Below are positions 38,887-46,767 of a stretch of DNA of 60,267 nucleotides, one piece after another. The notes below the pieces were generated by a model, which worked only from the letters and a program-made list of their open reading frames with translations, searched no databases and was not told the origin of the DNA. Source of the stretch: Lachnospiraceae bacterium (GTDB lineage Bacteria > Bacillota > Clostridia > Lachnospirales > Lachnospiraceae); assembly GCA_017544705.1 (NCBI GenBank), contig JAFYDQ010000031.1, positions 1 to 60,267 of the forward strand, written 5' to 3'. Positions within the stretch are counted from its first letter, which is position 1. Each line of letters begins with the position of its first letter. A program made the translations under genes and the position numbers.

Positions 38887-38969
38887 AATACGTGACCGCC
38901 GATGATCTGGCCGTTGATCTCCGGAATGACTGTCCTGAAATACAGGCAGTTGCCGACCGGAGTGGATCA
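38880..38969 (-). pseudogene. In-frame conserved tail of the SleB-like hydrolase beyond the TGA
   Basis: After the TGA the same frame reads STPVGNCLYFRTV, then IPEINGQIIGGHVFY, and ends at a second TGA (38882-38880). PVGNCLYFR is the typical end motif of SleB-like domains. One base change from GGA (Gly) to TGA would explain it. The tail overlaps the DUF402 gene end by 7 bp. Confidence 0.75.
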
Positions 38970-40040
38970 TTTCATGGCTTCATCCGCAGCGGCATAACAG
39001 GAACTGTTGGCCCCAAGCGCCAGTCTGGTCGCCAGCCTTCCGCTTGCTACCGGGGAAAACTGTCTGTTCTGGTAGATCACGCCGACCATGGTATTCGGAT
39101 AAGCAGCAGAGCGCATACGGTTGATGACGACCGCGCCGACCCCCACCTGTCCTTCATACGGTTCCGCGCCGGCCTCACAATAGATCAGGCACGCCAGAAG
39201 ATCTCTGTCACCCTCTTCAAAGGTTAATTCGGAAATATCGCGCCAGGCCATTTTGGCAGCTTTGGCACTCATGGCCTGTTCTTCCGCAAGCTGTTTCTTC
39301 AGGGCTGCCAGATTTGCTTCCTGCGCTTTCAGCTCCGCCTCATATGCCGCTTCTTCCAATGCGGCCGCGGAGATCGCGCCGTTTGTTGCGGCAAGCGATC
39401 CATTTGTGGAACTGACCATGTCATTGACTTTGCTTTGCTCCGACTCTGCCTGTTCCTGCAGTGTGACCAGTTCCTTCCGTTCTGCCTCCAGCTTTGCTTC
39501 TCTGTATTCGATGTCCTTACGCAGCAAGACCAGATTCTCAAACATGCGCTGGTCATATTCTTCGACCTTGGATACATATTCCGCCTTGTTCAGAAAATCC
39601 GAATAACTGGATGCGGACAGAAAAGCTTCCAGCAGAGAGGAATCGCCTCTCTCGTAAATATACTTGACGCGCTTTTTCATCAGCGCATATTGTTCGTTCT
39701 CTTCGCGCCTGGCTCTCTCAAGATCCGCCATCGCTGCAGCGATCTGGGCTTCCTTCTCCGATGCTTCGTTCTCCAGGTCCTGCAGATTCTCGCTGATCTC
39801 TTCAAGATCGCTGTTCAACTGGCTTAAATACACCTTGAGCTGCTGTTGTTCGTCTTCCAGTGCACCCTTTTTCTGCTCGATCTCTTCTTTCTGTGCTTCC
39901 GTCTGTTTCTTCAGTTCCTCCGCCTTTTTGATCTTTTCGGAGGTGGTATCGGCATACGGAGAGTATGAAAAGGGCTGCGCCAGAAGCGCAGTCACCAGAA
40001 AACAAGCTATGCTTTTTTGAAACAGGTTTCCCTTTCTCAT
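38967..40040 (-). CDS. PcsB-type coiled-coil SleB-like cell wall hydrolase, stopped by an in-frame TGA
   Basis: A 357-residue exported protein. A signal peptide (MRKGNLFQKSIACFLVTALLAQ) leads into a long coiled coil (about 35-260) related to that of the NlpC/P60 protein at 5-6 kb (MKKRVKYIYERGDSS beside MKRRIKFMYEKGDPT). The C-terminal hydrolase_2/SleB domain begins WRDISELTFEEGDRDLLACLIYCEAGAEPYEGQVGVGAVVINRM and proceeds to NRQFSPVASGRL and NSSCYAAADEAMK, where a TGA (38969-38967) cuts it. The next 28 codons in the same frame continue the family. ATG at 40040 has no good site and lies 7 bp after the dCMP deaminase stop. Confidence 0.8.
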   Translation of the reverse strand: MRKGNLFQKSIACFLVTALLAQPFSYSPYADTTSEKIKKAEELKKQTEAQKEEIEQKKGALEDEQQQLKVYLSQLNSDLEEISENLQDLENEASEKEAQIAAAMADLERARREENEQYALMKKRVKYIYERGDSSLLEAFLSASSYSDFLNKAEYVSKVEEYDQRMFENLVLLRKDIEYREAKLEAERKELVTLQEQAESEQSKVNDMVSSTNGSLAATNGAISAAALEEAAYEAELKAQEANLAALKKQLAEEQAMSAKAAKMAWRDISELTFEEGDRDLLACLIYCEAGAEPYEGQVGVGAVVINRMRSAAYPNTMVGVIYQNRQFSPVASGRLATRLALGANSSCYAAADEAMK

Positions 40041-40047
40041 AGAAAAA

Positions 40048-40533
40048 TCACAGATCCAATTCGATCTTCCGATTCGTGTGGGTGTACTGATAGTACCGTA
40101 CGCCGGCAGCATCCAGCATCCGTTTGGATGCTCTTGTGGAATCGGAATCCGCATATTTGTCGCTCGAATATACGACCGTTTTGATCCCGGCCTGAATGAT
40201 CGCCTTGGCGCATTCGTTGCAGGGGAAGAGGGAGACATAGATCTTGGCGCCCTCCAGGCTTCCGCCCCGGTAATTTAAGATCGCATTCAATTCGCTGTGT
40301 GTCACATAGAAATACTTATTGTCATAAGGATTTCCCTCCCTGCACCAGGGAAATTCGTCATCGGAGCATCCTCTCGGAAACCCGTTGTATCCCATGGACA
40401 GGATCTTATTGTCTTCACTTACGATGCAGGCGCCGACCTGCGTGTTGGGATCTTTGGAGCGCATGCCCGAAAGCATGGCAACCCCCATAAAATATTCGTC
40501 CCAGGAAATATAGTCATTTCTCTTATCGCTCAT
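40048..40533 (-). CDS. comEB: dCMP deaminase (ComEB-like)
   Basis: A 161-residue zinc deaminase converting dCMP to dUMP for dTTP synthesis. It has SWDEYFMGVAMLSGMRSKDPNTQVGACIV, GYNGFPRGCSDDEFPW, the zinc motif HSELNAILN (His, catalytic Glu) and PCNECAKAIIQAGI (two Cys). AAGGAG lies 6 bases before ATG. It lies 8 bp after upp and just before the SleB-like hydrolase in one minus-strand operon. Confidence 0.96.
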   Translation of the reverse strand: MSDKRNDYISWDEYFMGVAMLSGMRSKDPNTQVGACIVSEDNKILSMGYNGFPRGCSDDEFPWCREGNPYDNKYFYVTHSELNAILNYRGGSLEGAKIYVSLFPCNECAKAIIQAGIKTVVYSSDKYADSDSTRASKRMLDAAGVRYYQYTHTNRKIELDL

Positions 40534-40541
40534 AACGCTCC

Positions 40542-41171
40542 TTACTTGGTTCCGAAGATCCGATCGCCCGCATCTCCAAGTCCGGGTACGATGTATGCGT
40601 TTTCATTCAGTTTCTCATCCATGGCACCGATATAGATGTCAACATCCGGATGGCTCTCTTTGAGTACCGCAAGTCCTTCCGGTGCGGCAATGATGCAGAG
40701 GAAATGGATCTTTTTGCAGCCCTTGTCCTTTAACATCTGGATCGCGGCAGCAGCGGATCCGCCCGTTGCAAGCATCGGGTCTACAACAAACACTTCTCTG
40801 TCAGCGCAGTCAGCCGGCAGTTTGCAATAGTATTCCACAGGCTTGTGCGTCTCAGGGTCCCTGTATAAACCGATGTGCCCCACCTTGGCTGTCGGGATCA
40901 GTGTCAGCATGCCGTCTACCATTCCAAGACCTGCCCGAAGGATCGGAACGATCGCCAGTTTTCTGCCCTTCAGTTCCTTAACGGTTGTCTTGCAGATCGG
41001 TGTCTCGATCTCAACATCCATCAGCTTCAGATTACGGGTTGCTTCGTAGCAGATCAGCATTGCGATCTCAGAAACGGTCTGTCTGAAATCCTTGGTTCCC
41101 GTATCGATCCTTCTGATATAACCGATCTTATGCTGGATCAGCGGATGATCCATGATGATAACCTTGCTCAT
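40542..41171 (-). CDS. upp: Uracil phosphoribosyltransferase
   Basis: A 209-residue pyrimidine salvage enzyme joining uracil and PRPP to UMP. It shows [57 protein letters not shown], the PRPP loop [16 protein letters not shown] and the C-terminal uracil-binding [22 protein letters not shown] precedes ATG. Salvage here complements the de novo pyr genes at 14.7-17.7 kb. Confidence 0.97.
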   Translation of the reverse strand: MSKVIIMDHPLIQHKIGYIRRIDTGTKDFRQTVSEIAMLICYEATRNLKLMDVEIETPICKTTVKELKGRKLAIVPILRAGLGMVDGMLTLIPTAKVGHIGLYRDPETHKPVEYYCKLPADCADREVFVVDPMLATGGSAAAAIQMLKDKGCKKIHFLCIIAAPEGLAVLKESHPDVDIYIGAMDEKLNENAYIVPGLGDAGDRIFGTK

Positions 41172-41199
41172 TCCCTATCCTCCTGTCTAAATAATTATA

Positions 41200-41628
41200 T
41201 TATTCTATTGCCGCGATGCGTCTTGCATGTTTCTCAAGACCGCAGAATTCCGTATTCAAAAAGGTATCCACGATATCGATCGCCACATTCATGCCGATCA
41301 TCCCGCCCCCCATGGCCAAAACATTGGCATCATTGTGTGATCTGGTCAGGAATGCGGCTGTTGTGTCGGAGCACAGTCCGCACCGGATCCCCGGTACCTT
41401 ATTGGCCGTAATCGAAATGCCGATCCCGGTCGTACAGATCACGATCCCTCTCTGACATGTTCCGTCTGCAACTGCCTTGGCAACTGCCTTTCCGTATTGC
41501 GGATAATCACAGGAGTTTTTGTCATAGCATCCCAGGTCCGTAACCTCATGTCCCGTTTCCTTCAGATGTGCGATGACCGCTTCCTTCATGTCAAATCCGC
41601 CATGGTCGCTTCCGATTGCTATTTTCAT
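41200..41628 (-). CDS. rpiB: Ribose-5-phosphate isomerase B
   Basis: A 142-residue LacAB/RpiB isomerase interconverting ribose-5-phosphate and ribulose-5-phosphate. It has IAIGSDHGGFDMKEAVIAHL, SCDYPQYGKAVA, the catalytic region GIVICTTGIGISITANKVPGIRCGLC, and ARSHND-like LTRSHNDANVLAMGGG. GAGGT inside the end of the Sua5 gene lies 8 bases before ATG, and the two genes abut. It supplies ribose-5-phosphate used by PRPP synthesis. Confidence 0.97.
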   Translation of the reverse strand: MKIAIGSDHGGFDMKEAVIAHLKETGHEVTDLGCYDKNSCDYPQYGKAVAKAVADGTCQRGIVICTTGIGISITANKVPGIRCGLCSDTTAAFLTRSHNDANVLAMGGGMIGMNVAIDIVDTFLNTEFCGLEKHARRIAAIE

Positions 41629-42666
41629 TTATGATACCTCGATAATGTGATGTCCTGCAGCCCTGATCAGCCGGTTCATGATCGCCTGGCCAATGGGACC
41701 TGCGTTAAATGCTTCCGAAAAGATCAGCTCCGTCTGCTTTTCGTCAAAGGTACGGAGCACGTCATACAAGTGCCTTGCGATCGCCTCTTCATCCTCCGCG
41801 GCTCCGATGTTTTGTACAACATCCGCCCGATATCTGTCATATGTCTCTTCGCTTGCGATCACACCGGTCCGCTGTCCTTTTGCCGCCTTAATCTGCGCTT
41901 GTATATATGCAACGACCGCTTCCCGCTCGCCGCTTACGATCGTAAGTGCACCCTTTGGCGCATAGTGCTTATATTTCATTCCGGGTGCCTTGGGCGCCGC
42001 GTCCGTTTTTCCTTCGACTGCCGGATCGACCGTAACTTCCCCGATCACATCCTGCAACATGCGGCGAGTGATGTAACCGGGCCGCAAAATAGCCGGTACA
42101 TCCTCCGACAGATCAAGGATCGTGGATTCCAGCCCGATCCTACAGCTTCCGCCGTCTAAGATCATATCGATCCGTCCGTCCATATCTTCCAGAACGTGTT
42201 TGCCGCTTGTCGGACTCGGCCGGCCGGAGAGATTGGCACTCGGTGCCGCGATAAATCCGCCTGCTGCCCTGATCAGGGCAAGTGCGATCGGATGATCCGG
42301 CATACGTACCGCTACGGTGGCAAGGCCGCCCGTCGTTTCATCCGGGACACAGCTTTGCTTTCGAAAGATCATGGTAAGCGGTCCCGGCCAGAACCGGTCG
42401 GCAAGTGTATATGCAGCCTCCGGAATCCCTGCAGCTATCTTTGGAAGATCGGAGATTTCCGCGATATGAACGATCAGCGGGTTGTCGGAAGGTCTGCCTT
42501 TGGCGGCATAGATCCTGCCGGATGATTCGGGGTTCAGCGCATCTCCGCCGAGGCCGTACACGGTCTCCGTCGGAAACGCCACCAGTCCGCCTCTTTTGAT
42601 CGTATCCCCCGCTTCCCTGATCTTCTCCGGATCGATTTGATTTTCATCCAAACAATAATATAGCAT
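41629..42666 (-). CDS. sua5: Threonylcarbamoyl-AMP synthase (Sua5/YwlC type)
   Basis: A 345-residue enzyme with an N-terminal TsaC/YrdC domain (GGLVAFPTETVYGLGGDALN, KGRPSDNPLIVHI, WPGPLTMIFRK, VAVRMPDHPIALALI, FIAAPSANLSGRPSPTSGKHV) and the C-terminal Sua5 domain (about 215-345). It makes threonylcarbamoyl-adenylate for t6A in tRNAs that read ANN codons. It has no clear Shine-Dalgarno and lies 23 bp after the GH18 gene. The order Sua5, rpiB, upp, then atp resembles the Bacillus ywlC-upp-atp region. Confidence 0.95.
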   Translation of the reverse strand: MLYYCLDENQIDPEKIREAGDTIKRGGLVAFPTETVYGLGGDALNPESSGRIYAAKGRPSDNPLIVHIAEISDLPKIAAGIPEAAYTLADRFWPGPLTMIFRKQSCVPDETTGGLATVAVRMPDHPIALALIRAAGGFIAAPSANLSGRPSPTSGKHVLEDMDGRIDMILDGGSCRIGLESTILDLSEDVPAILRPGYITRRMLQDVIGEVTVDPAVEGKTDAAPKAPGMKYKHYAPKGALTIVSGEREAVVAYIQAQIKAAKGQRTGVIASEETYDRYRADVVQNIGAAEDEEAIARHLYDVLRTFDEKQTELIFSEAFNAGPIGQAIMNRLIRAAGHHIIEVS

Positions 42667-42689
42667 ACTTTATTTCGTCGGAAAAGTTG

Positions 42690-44486
42690 CTAGAACTGCG
42701 AAAACGCATCCCATGCGGTGCCGTTGGCGTAGCTTAACTGCCATGCGGCGATACCGGCGAGATGGAAATTATGCATGGCCTGAACCTTGGCTGCAAGAGA
42801 ATCTCCGTCTTCCAGCCATACCTTGTATGTCCGGTCGCCCTTCTGCCATTCCGCATAGTTCTGTCCCGTTTCTTCATCCCATTTTGCTTCCGTTCCCACA
42901 TCCGCAACGGCCTGCTTGGCATCCGACATGCTGACCGTCCGCACATCCAGGCGATAGGGAACAAACGCTGCATTCGGGTCTTCCGCGGCAAGCTCTCCTT
43001 CGGTCTTGGGTGTCTCGATCCAGATCCTGGTATAGAACGGTACCGCATTGATCACACGCTCTGCGGGCACTTCCGCGATCGTATTGGCAATACCGTCGGA
43101 CACGAAGCCGATCGAGGCAACCGATCCGCTCTCTTCCGATCCGCTGTAATGCTCATCATAACCCATGATGATAATGTAATCGGCAAACAGTCCCTGTTCC
43201 GCTCTGTTGTAATGTTCCGTGCTCGGCGTCGGGACGAAATTATCCACGGAAAGTACCAGCCCCGCCTGCCTGCAGGCAAGCGACAGTTCCCTGATAAACT
43301 GGACGTAGCATTCCCCGGCTTCCACCGGAACGGTCTCGAAATCGACATTGATCCCGTCAAGCTCGTATTCCTGCGCATATTGCATCAACTGCTCGATCAG
43401 ATGCGCCCGCTTCTCGGAATAGGAAAGGATCTTGAACATTTTCAGATCCTCATTATAGGTAATGTTCTCCACGAGGCCCCAGACTTCCAGGCCCAGTCCG
43501 TGTGCCGTTTTGACATAATCCTGGCTGGCAATGCTTTCGATGTTGCCGTCATTGTCGGACACAAAGAACCATGTGGGTGATACCACGGTCAGTCCCTGCT
43601 GTCCGGAAAGCCGTTCCTTCAGTCCCGCATTGGCATCCTGATTTGTGACCATATCCCAGACCAGGCGGACCGGCCCTTCCCTGGAAATATAGGTAAACGC
43701 CGGCTCTGTATGCTTGGGCGGAGCGTCGATGGTTTCCTGCCTTGTTTCACCCAGATACTTTGTTTCAATATATCCCGTGATCAGGTCCTGCGTTTCCACT
43801 TTGGTCCAGTCAACCGCCTCGTCCAGAACGATCAGGGAATCGCCTTCTTTCATATCCCTTAAGATATCGCTTTTTCTGTCCATATCAAGGCGGACGGCCC
43901 TGTCTTTTGTTACGGTGGCGACATCCATGGTGACCGCATCCGTCCGGATCCGTGCACGATAAGGTTCTCCGTCCCCGCCGTACAGATCGTAAGCAAAATC
44001 CGCATAAAGCTGCACATAGTCCAGTGCAACCAGCAGTTTGTCCTTATCTTTCATACAGATGACATACGGCGTCTGTACGGTATTGCCGCCGGATGTATAA
44101 GAGGATGCGCCAACCGGTACGCGGATCACTTCCACCGCGGTAGTATACAGCAGTGCATCTCCTTTTTCGTCATAGAAGAAGCGGTCATTATAATCTTCCT
44201 TCACGGATTCCAGATCCTGATACATGACCCGGTTGATCACTTTCATCTGTCTGGGATTACCTTCCCGTTCCTCGATGATGACCGCGTAATCATCGCCGAT
44301 CGCGCCGAAGTATTTATACAGGTCTGCCTTCTGCGTCGAATCGAAAAATCCTTCGAACCAGCCCTGTTGTTTCCCGATCAAACACACCGCGCCGATCAAA
44401 ATGACCGCTACCCCGATCGGTATCAGTTTCAGCAGTCTTCTTCTCCTGCGACGGCGCCGTCTGTATGCCCTTCTTTCGTTATCCAA
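42690..44486 (-). CDS. Membrane-anchored glycoside hydrolase family 18 protein with SH3-like domain
   Basis: A protein of about 598 residues. The start is taken as TTG at 44486, because GGAGG lies 8 bases upstream; a TTG five codons earlier sits before that site. A tract of nine arginines precedes one membrane segment (about residues 20-42), orienting the enzyme outward. The middle holds an SH3-like wall-binding region (about 150-265, RLDMDRKSDILRDMKEGDSLIVLDEAVDWTKV) and the C terminus a TIM barrel with the GH18 motif YELDGINVDFETV, whose Glu is the acid catalyst, followed by MGYDEHYSGSEESGSVAS. This resembles SleL/YaaH-type N-acetylglucosaminidases acting on peptidoglycan. It heads the operon to Sua5. 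Confidence 0.88.
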   Translation of the reverse strand: MDNERRAYRRRRRRRRRLLKLIPIGVAVILIGAVCLIGKQQGWFEGFFDSTQKADLYKYFGAIGDDYAVIIEEREGNPRQMKVINRVMYQDLESVKEDYNDRFFYDEKGDALLYTTAVEVIRVPVGASSYTSGGNTVQTPYVICMKDKDKLLVALDYVQLYADFAYDLYGGDGEPYRARIRTDAVTMDVATVTKDRAVRLDMDRKSDILRDMKEGDSLIVLDEAVDWTKVETQDLITGYIETKYLGETRQETIDAPPKHTEPAFTYISREGPVRLVWDMVTNQDANAGLKERLSGQQGLTVVSPTWFFVSDNDGNIESIASQDYVKTAHGLGLEVWGLVENITYNEDLKMFKILSYSEKRAHLIEQLMQYAQEYELDGINVDFETVPVEAGECYVQFIRELSLACRQAGLVLSVDNFVPTPSTEHYNRAEQGLFADYIIIMGYDEHYSGSEESGSVASIGFVSDGIANTIAEVPAERVINAVPFYTRIWIETPKTEGELAAEDPNAAFVPYRLDVRTVSMSDAKQAVADVGTEAKWDEETGQNYAEWQKGDRTYKVWLEDGDSLAAKVQAMHNFHLAGIAAWQLSYANGTAWDAFSQF

Positions 44487-44518
44487 ATCGCATTCCTCCA
44501 AATGATTTCCAATCTCAC

Positions 44519-44547
44519 ATTATATCAGAGAATTGCGCTTTTGTCAT
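44519..44547 (-). promoter_or_regulatory. Sigma-A promoter of the GH18-sua5-rpiB-upp operon
   Basis: On the minus strand ATGACA (44547-44542), a 17-base spacer and TATAAT (44524-44519), with a start near 44512, about 25 bases before the TTG start. Confidence 0.72.
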
Positions 44548-44552
44548 TGATT

Positions 44553-44599
44553 ACAAAAAAACAGACTCCGGGCCGTACCACATCAGGCCGTGGAGTCTG
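44553..44599 (-). terminator. Rho-independent terminator after the 84-residue orphan gene
   Basis: CAGACTCC (44562-44569) pairs with GGAGTCTG (44592-44599), with an inner GGCC/GGCC stem, and is followed on the minus strand by seven T residues. Confidence 0.88.
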
Positions 44600-44632
44600 A
44601 AAGCCTGCGCGGTACTGCCCGGAGCAGGCAGG

Positions 44633-44887
44633 TTAATCCAGCTTATCGCCATTGGTAAGATATACTTTGATGAACCTGATCTCCGGCTTTCCCTGTTCGT
44701 TTTTCAGGTAGTCCGGCATATAACAAACCCCTTCGCTGAGCGTGAGCACTTTGGCGGTCTCTTCCAGCGAAAACAGATACCCTTCCACCGTAATGACCAT
44801 TCCGTCATCGGAAAGCTTCTTTAACCGATCCAGGACATCCCGCTCCTTCTTGACATTTACGAGCTCCTTTAAAACATCTCTACCCAT
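44633..44887 (-). CDS. Small conserved-looking orphan protein (84 residues)
   Basis: The start at 44887 is set by GGGAGG about 6 bases upstream; the frame is open further up but without a comparable site. The protein begins MGRDVLKELVNVKKERDVLDRLKKL, a charged amphipathic helix, then DDGMVITVEGYLFSLEETAKVLTLSEGVCYMPDYL and a strand-like RFIKVYLTNGDKLD end. There is no membrane segment or known motif. It is monocistronic, ending in a strong terminator. Its mRNA appears to begin about 370 bases upstream behind a strong promoter, so expression is probably controlled through that long structured leader. Function unknown. Confidence 0.72.
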   Translation of the reverse strand: MGRDVLKELVNVKKERDVLDRLKKLSDDGMVITVEGYLFSLEETAKVLTLSEGVCYMPDYLKNEQGKPEIRFIKVYLTNGDKLD

Positions 44888-45259
44888 AGCTAACCTCCCT
44901 TTGTTTGATTGTGCAAACATCCGGTATTTCCCAAAAAAAGATACAGCTTCTCCTACAGTTTCAGTTACTTCGTGATACACGGATACCGGAAGTTTTCCTG
45001 TTTCGGGACTCTTCGCGTGTTGCTATCAGGTCGGAATCAATAAAAAACGTGTGACAAAAAATGAATAATTCTTAAATCCTTGGAGTCTATCGTTTCGTGA
45101 TTGTTACGTGAAACAAATGACTAAGCGCTGAGCGCTTAAACGATGCCTGCCATGCAGGCTCTGATGTAAATGATCTATGTCATTCACAAATCGGCTTAAA
45201 TATGAAAACCTGATTGCTACCCTCCTTCCGCAACGTAGATTGCGAAGGAAGTCCCGCGT
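44888..45259 (-). ncRNA. Long structured leader or independent structured RNA of unknown class
   Basis: The 506-bp gap between the small orphan gene and mecA holds no convincing ORF. A strong minus-strand promoter would start RNA near 45257-45259. The predicted RNA has many inverted repeats: CCTTCGCAA with TTGCGGAAGG (one bulge, 45226-45249), GCCTGC-CATGCAGGC type (45145-45159), AAGCGC-TCA-GCGCTT (45123-45137), ATCGTTT with AAACGAT (45090-45144), and CGGGACT at the 5' end with AGTCCCG at 45005-45011, which would close a domain of about 255 nt. CCGGTAT/ATACCGG (44921 and 44984 regions) follows. No intrinsic terminator is seen before the gene. It does not match riboswitch classes whose consensus I know. 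Confidence 0.5.
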
Positions 45260-45263
45260 TTGC

Positions 45264-45292
45264 ATTATATCGGAATCATTCATGATTTGCAA
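45264..45292 (-). promoter_or_regulatory. Strong sigma-A promoter of the structured leader/orphan gene
   Basis: On the minus strand TTGCAA (45292-45287), a 17-base spacer and a perfect TATAAT (45269-45264). Confidence 0.75.
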
Positions 45293-45337
45293 GCAGATTT
45301 TTTATTAAACTTTAAGATTCTGTTACCGATACATATA

Positions 45338-45366
45338 TTGACGAATACTTTTTGACAGTTTATGAT
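45338..45366 (+). promoter_or_regulatory. Sigma-A promoter of mecA
   Basis: TTGACG (45338-45343), a 17-base spacer and TATGAT (45361-45366), 28 bases before the start. Just upstream, TAAA (45306-45309), N15 and ACCGATAC (45325-45332) resemble a weak sigma-D promoter. Confidence 0.65.
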
Positions 45367-45393
45367 GAAAAAAAACAGAAAGGATGTGATGCC

Positions 45394-46140
45394 ATGAAGC
45401 TGGAAAAAGTGAACGATCATCAGATTCGCGCTACGCTTACCAAAGCTGATCTTGCGGATCGTGAATTGAAGCTCAGCGAGCTTGCCTACGGCACGGAAAA
45501 GGCCAAAAGCCTGTTTCGCGACATGATGCAGCAGGCAGCCTACGAGTTCGGCTTTGAAGCGGAAGACATCCCCTTGATGATAGAAGCAATCCCCTTATCT
45601 TCCGAGAGCATCGTCCTGATCATTACCAAGGTCGAAGATCCGGAAGAACTCGACACCAGGTTTTCCAATTTTGCACCCACCATCCATGAGGATGACGAAT
45701 CCGGACTGAACAATGTTCTGCAGGCTCTGTCCGATGAGAGCGACAATGTGCTGGATCTGTTCCGCAAGATCCGGGAAGCCGGAAACGATACGACTGAGAA
45801 AGCTTCTCAGGCTGCCGCACCGGGAATCGGTAAGGCAGATGAAAACGAACTGATCAGAGCCTACTCCTTCGCCGACATTGATACCGTCGCAAGGGTCGCA
45901 CACCTGCTGGAGCCGTTCTATTTCGGCAAGAGTTCCCTCTTCCGCGATACAAATACCGGCCGGATCGTACTCGTAGTCACCAAGTCATCCCATACACCGG
46001 AAGATTTCAACCGTGTGTGCAACATGATTTCCGAGTACGGAACACCGGAGAAATACACACTCGCATCGGAAGCATACTTTACGGAACACAACGAAATGAT
46101 CATGCAGGACGATGCACTGACCAAGCTGCTGTTTGTATGA
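45394..46140 (+). CDS. mecA: Adaptor protein MecA
   Basis: A 248-residue ClpC adaptor that delivers substrates for degradation. The N-terminal domain (MKLEKVNDHQIRATLTKADLADRELKLSELAYGTEKAKSLFRDMMQQAAYEFGF) binds substrates; after an acidic linker (IHEDDESG to about residue 145) the C-terminal domain (RAYSFADIDTVARVAHLLEPFYFGKSSLFRD, EYGTPEKYTLASEAYFTEHNEMIM) docks on ClpC. The start at 45394 has AAGGA about 10 bases upstream and fits the family start. It is transcribed alone, with a perfect palindromic terminator behind it. Confidence 0.93.
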   Translation: MKLEKVNDHQIRATLTKADLADRELKLSELAYGTEKAKSLFRDMMQQAAYEFGFEAEDIPLMIEAIPLSSESIVLIITKVEDPEELDTRFSNFAPTIHEDDESGLNNVLQALSDESDNVLDLFRKIREAGNDTTEKASQAAAPGIGKADENELIRAYSFADIDTVARVAHLLEPFYFGKSSLFRDTNTGRIVLVVTKSSHTPEDFNRVCNMISEYGTPEKYTLASEAYFTEHNEMIMQDDALTKLLFV

Positions 46141-46154
46141 TACAACCGAACATA

Positions 46155-46186
46155 AAAGAGGACTTCGATATCGAAGTCCTCTTTTT
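46155..46186. terminator. Bidirectional terminator between mecA and the DUF1858 gene
   Basis: A 30-base perfect palindrome (46155-46184, arms AAAGAGGACTTCGAT) has T runs on both strands and lies between convergent genes. Confidence 0.9.
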
Positions 46187-46201
46187 GCATGTCCAAACGA
46201 T

Positions 46202-46393
46202 CTATCGGTTATTGATCATCTCCATCAGGGTATCAACGTTCATCCCATGCACCATGGCTGCCTCTTCCAGGCTCTCAGCCTGTGAAGCCGGACAACCGAG
46301 ACAGTGCATGCCCGCTTCCATAAGGATCGGGGCAACATCCGGAGCTGTTCTTAAGATTTCGCCGATCGTCATTTCTTTTGTGATCTCTGCCAT
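46202..46393 (-). CDS. DUF1858 domain protein
   Basis: A 63-residue protein that is a complete stand-alone DUF1858 domain: [43 protein letters not shown]. The CxxC pair (HCLGCPAS) is the family hallmark, and the domain often sits near hybrid-cluster or other redox proteins. GGAGG lies before ATG. A ferredoxin gene is divergently transcribed 143 bp away, which fits a redox or metal-binding role, but no direct function is known. Confidence 0.9.
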   Translation of the reverse strand: MAEITKEMTIGEILRTAPDVAPILMEAGMHCLGCPASQAESLEEAAMVHGMNVDTLMEMINNR

Positions 46394-46536
46394 GATTACG
46401 GCCTCCTTTACAATTCGTCTGCATTCTGTAGACTATCACTTTTTCGCGCTCTTTTCAAGTTTTTCTTGTATAATCCGCGCTGATATACTAAAATATATCT
46501 GATGTATATTTGTACCATTCAAAGGAGGTTATTACT

Positions 46537-46707
46537 ATGGCATATGTAATCGGTGATGCTTGTGTCAGCTGCGGAACCTGCGAAGGTCAGTGCCCTGTAG
46601 GTGCGATCTCTGAAGGCGACGGAAAGTACGAGATCGATGAGAGCGCATGCTTAGGCTGCGGTTCCTGTGCAGGAGCTTGCCCGACAGGCGCAATCTCTGA
46701 GAAATAA
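46537..46707 (+). CDS. 2[4Fe-4S] ferredoxin
   Basis: A 56-residue clostridial-type ferredoxin. The two cluster motifs are CVSCGTCEGQCP and CLGCGSCAGACP, each with the CxxCxxCxxxCP spacing. It is a low-potential electron carrier for enzymes such as pyruvate:ferredoxin oxidoreductase and hydrogenase. The start at 46537 has AAAGGAGG 8 bases upstream; nine residues further upstream in frame are not part of the family. It is transcribed alone and followed by a terminator. Confidence 0.96.
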   Translation: MAYVIGDACVSCGTCEGQCPVGAISEGDGKYEIDESACLGCGSCAGACPTGAISEK

Positions 46708-46726
46708 ACAACGCATCAAAAGCATA

Positions 46727-46767
46727 AACAAAGCGTCCGTGTTCTGCGCGGACGCTTTTGTTTTATT
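46727..46767 (+). terminator. Rho-independent terminator after the ferredoxin gene
   Basis: AACAAAGCGTCCG (46727-46739) pairs with CGGACGCTTTTGTT (46749-46762), followed by TTATTTC. It reaches the stop codon of convergent dnaB. Confidence 0.88.

Noticed and set aside
38967..38969. The in-frame TGA as a selenocysteine codon
   Set aside because: No SECIS-like hairpin was evident after it, no selenoprotein family is involved, and relatives would carry Gly or similar at this place; a nonsense change is simpler.
44607..44620. T-box-like sequence (GGGCAGTACCGCG on the minus strand)
   Set aside because: It lies after, not before, a gene, lacks the AGGGTGG part and the upstream specifier structure, and is part of the terminator region of the orphan gene.
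44888..44980. Longer N terminus for the 84-residue orphan (GTG at 44980)
   Set aside because: No ribosome binding site precedes 44980, whereas GGGAGG stands at the right distance from 44887; not fully excluded.
45200..45259. SRP RNA or tmRNA candidate in the structured leader
   Set aside because: GGAAGGAGGGTAGCAATCAGG only superficially recalls the SRP helix 8; the conserved GUCAGG/CCGGAAGG/AGCAGC order is absent, and no tmRNA tag or acceptor end is present.
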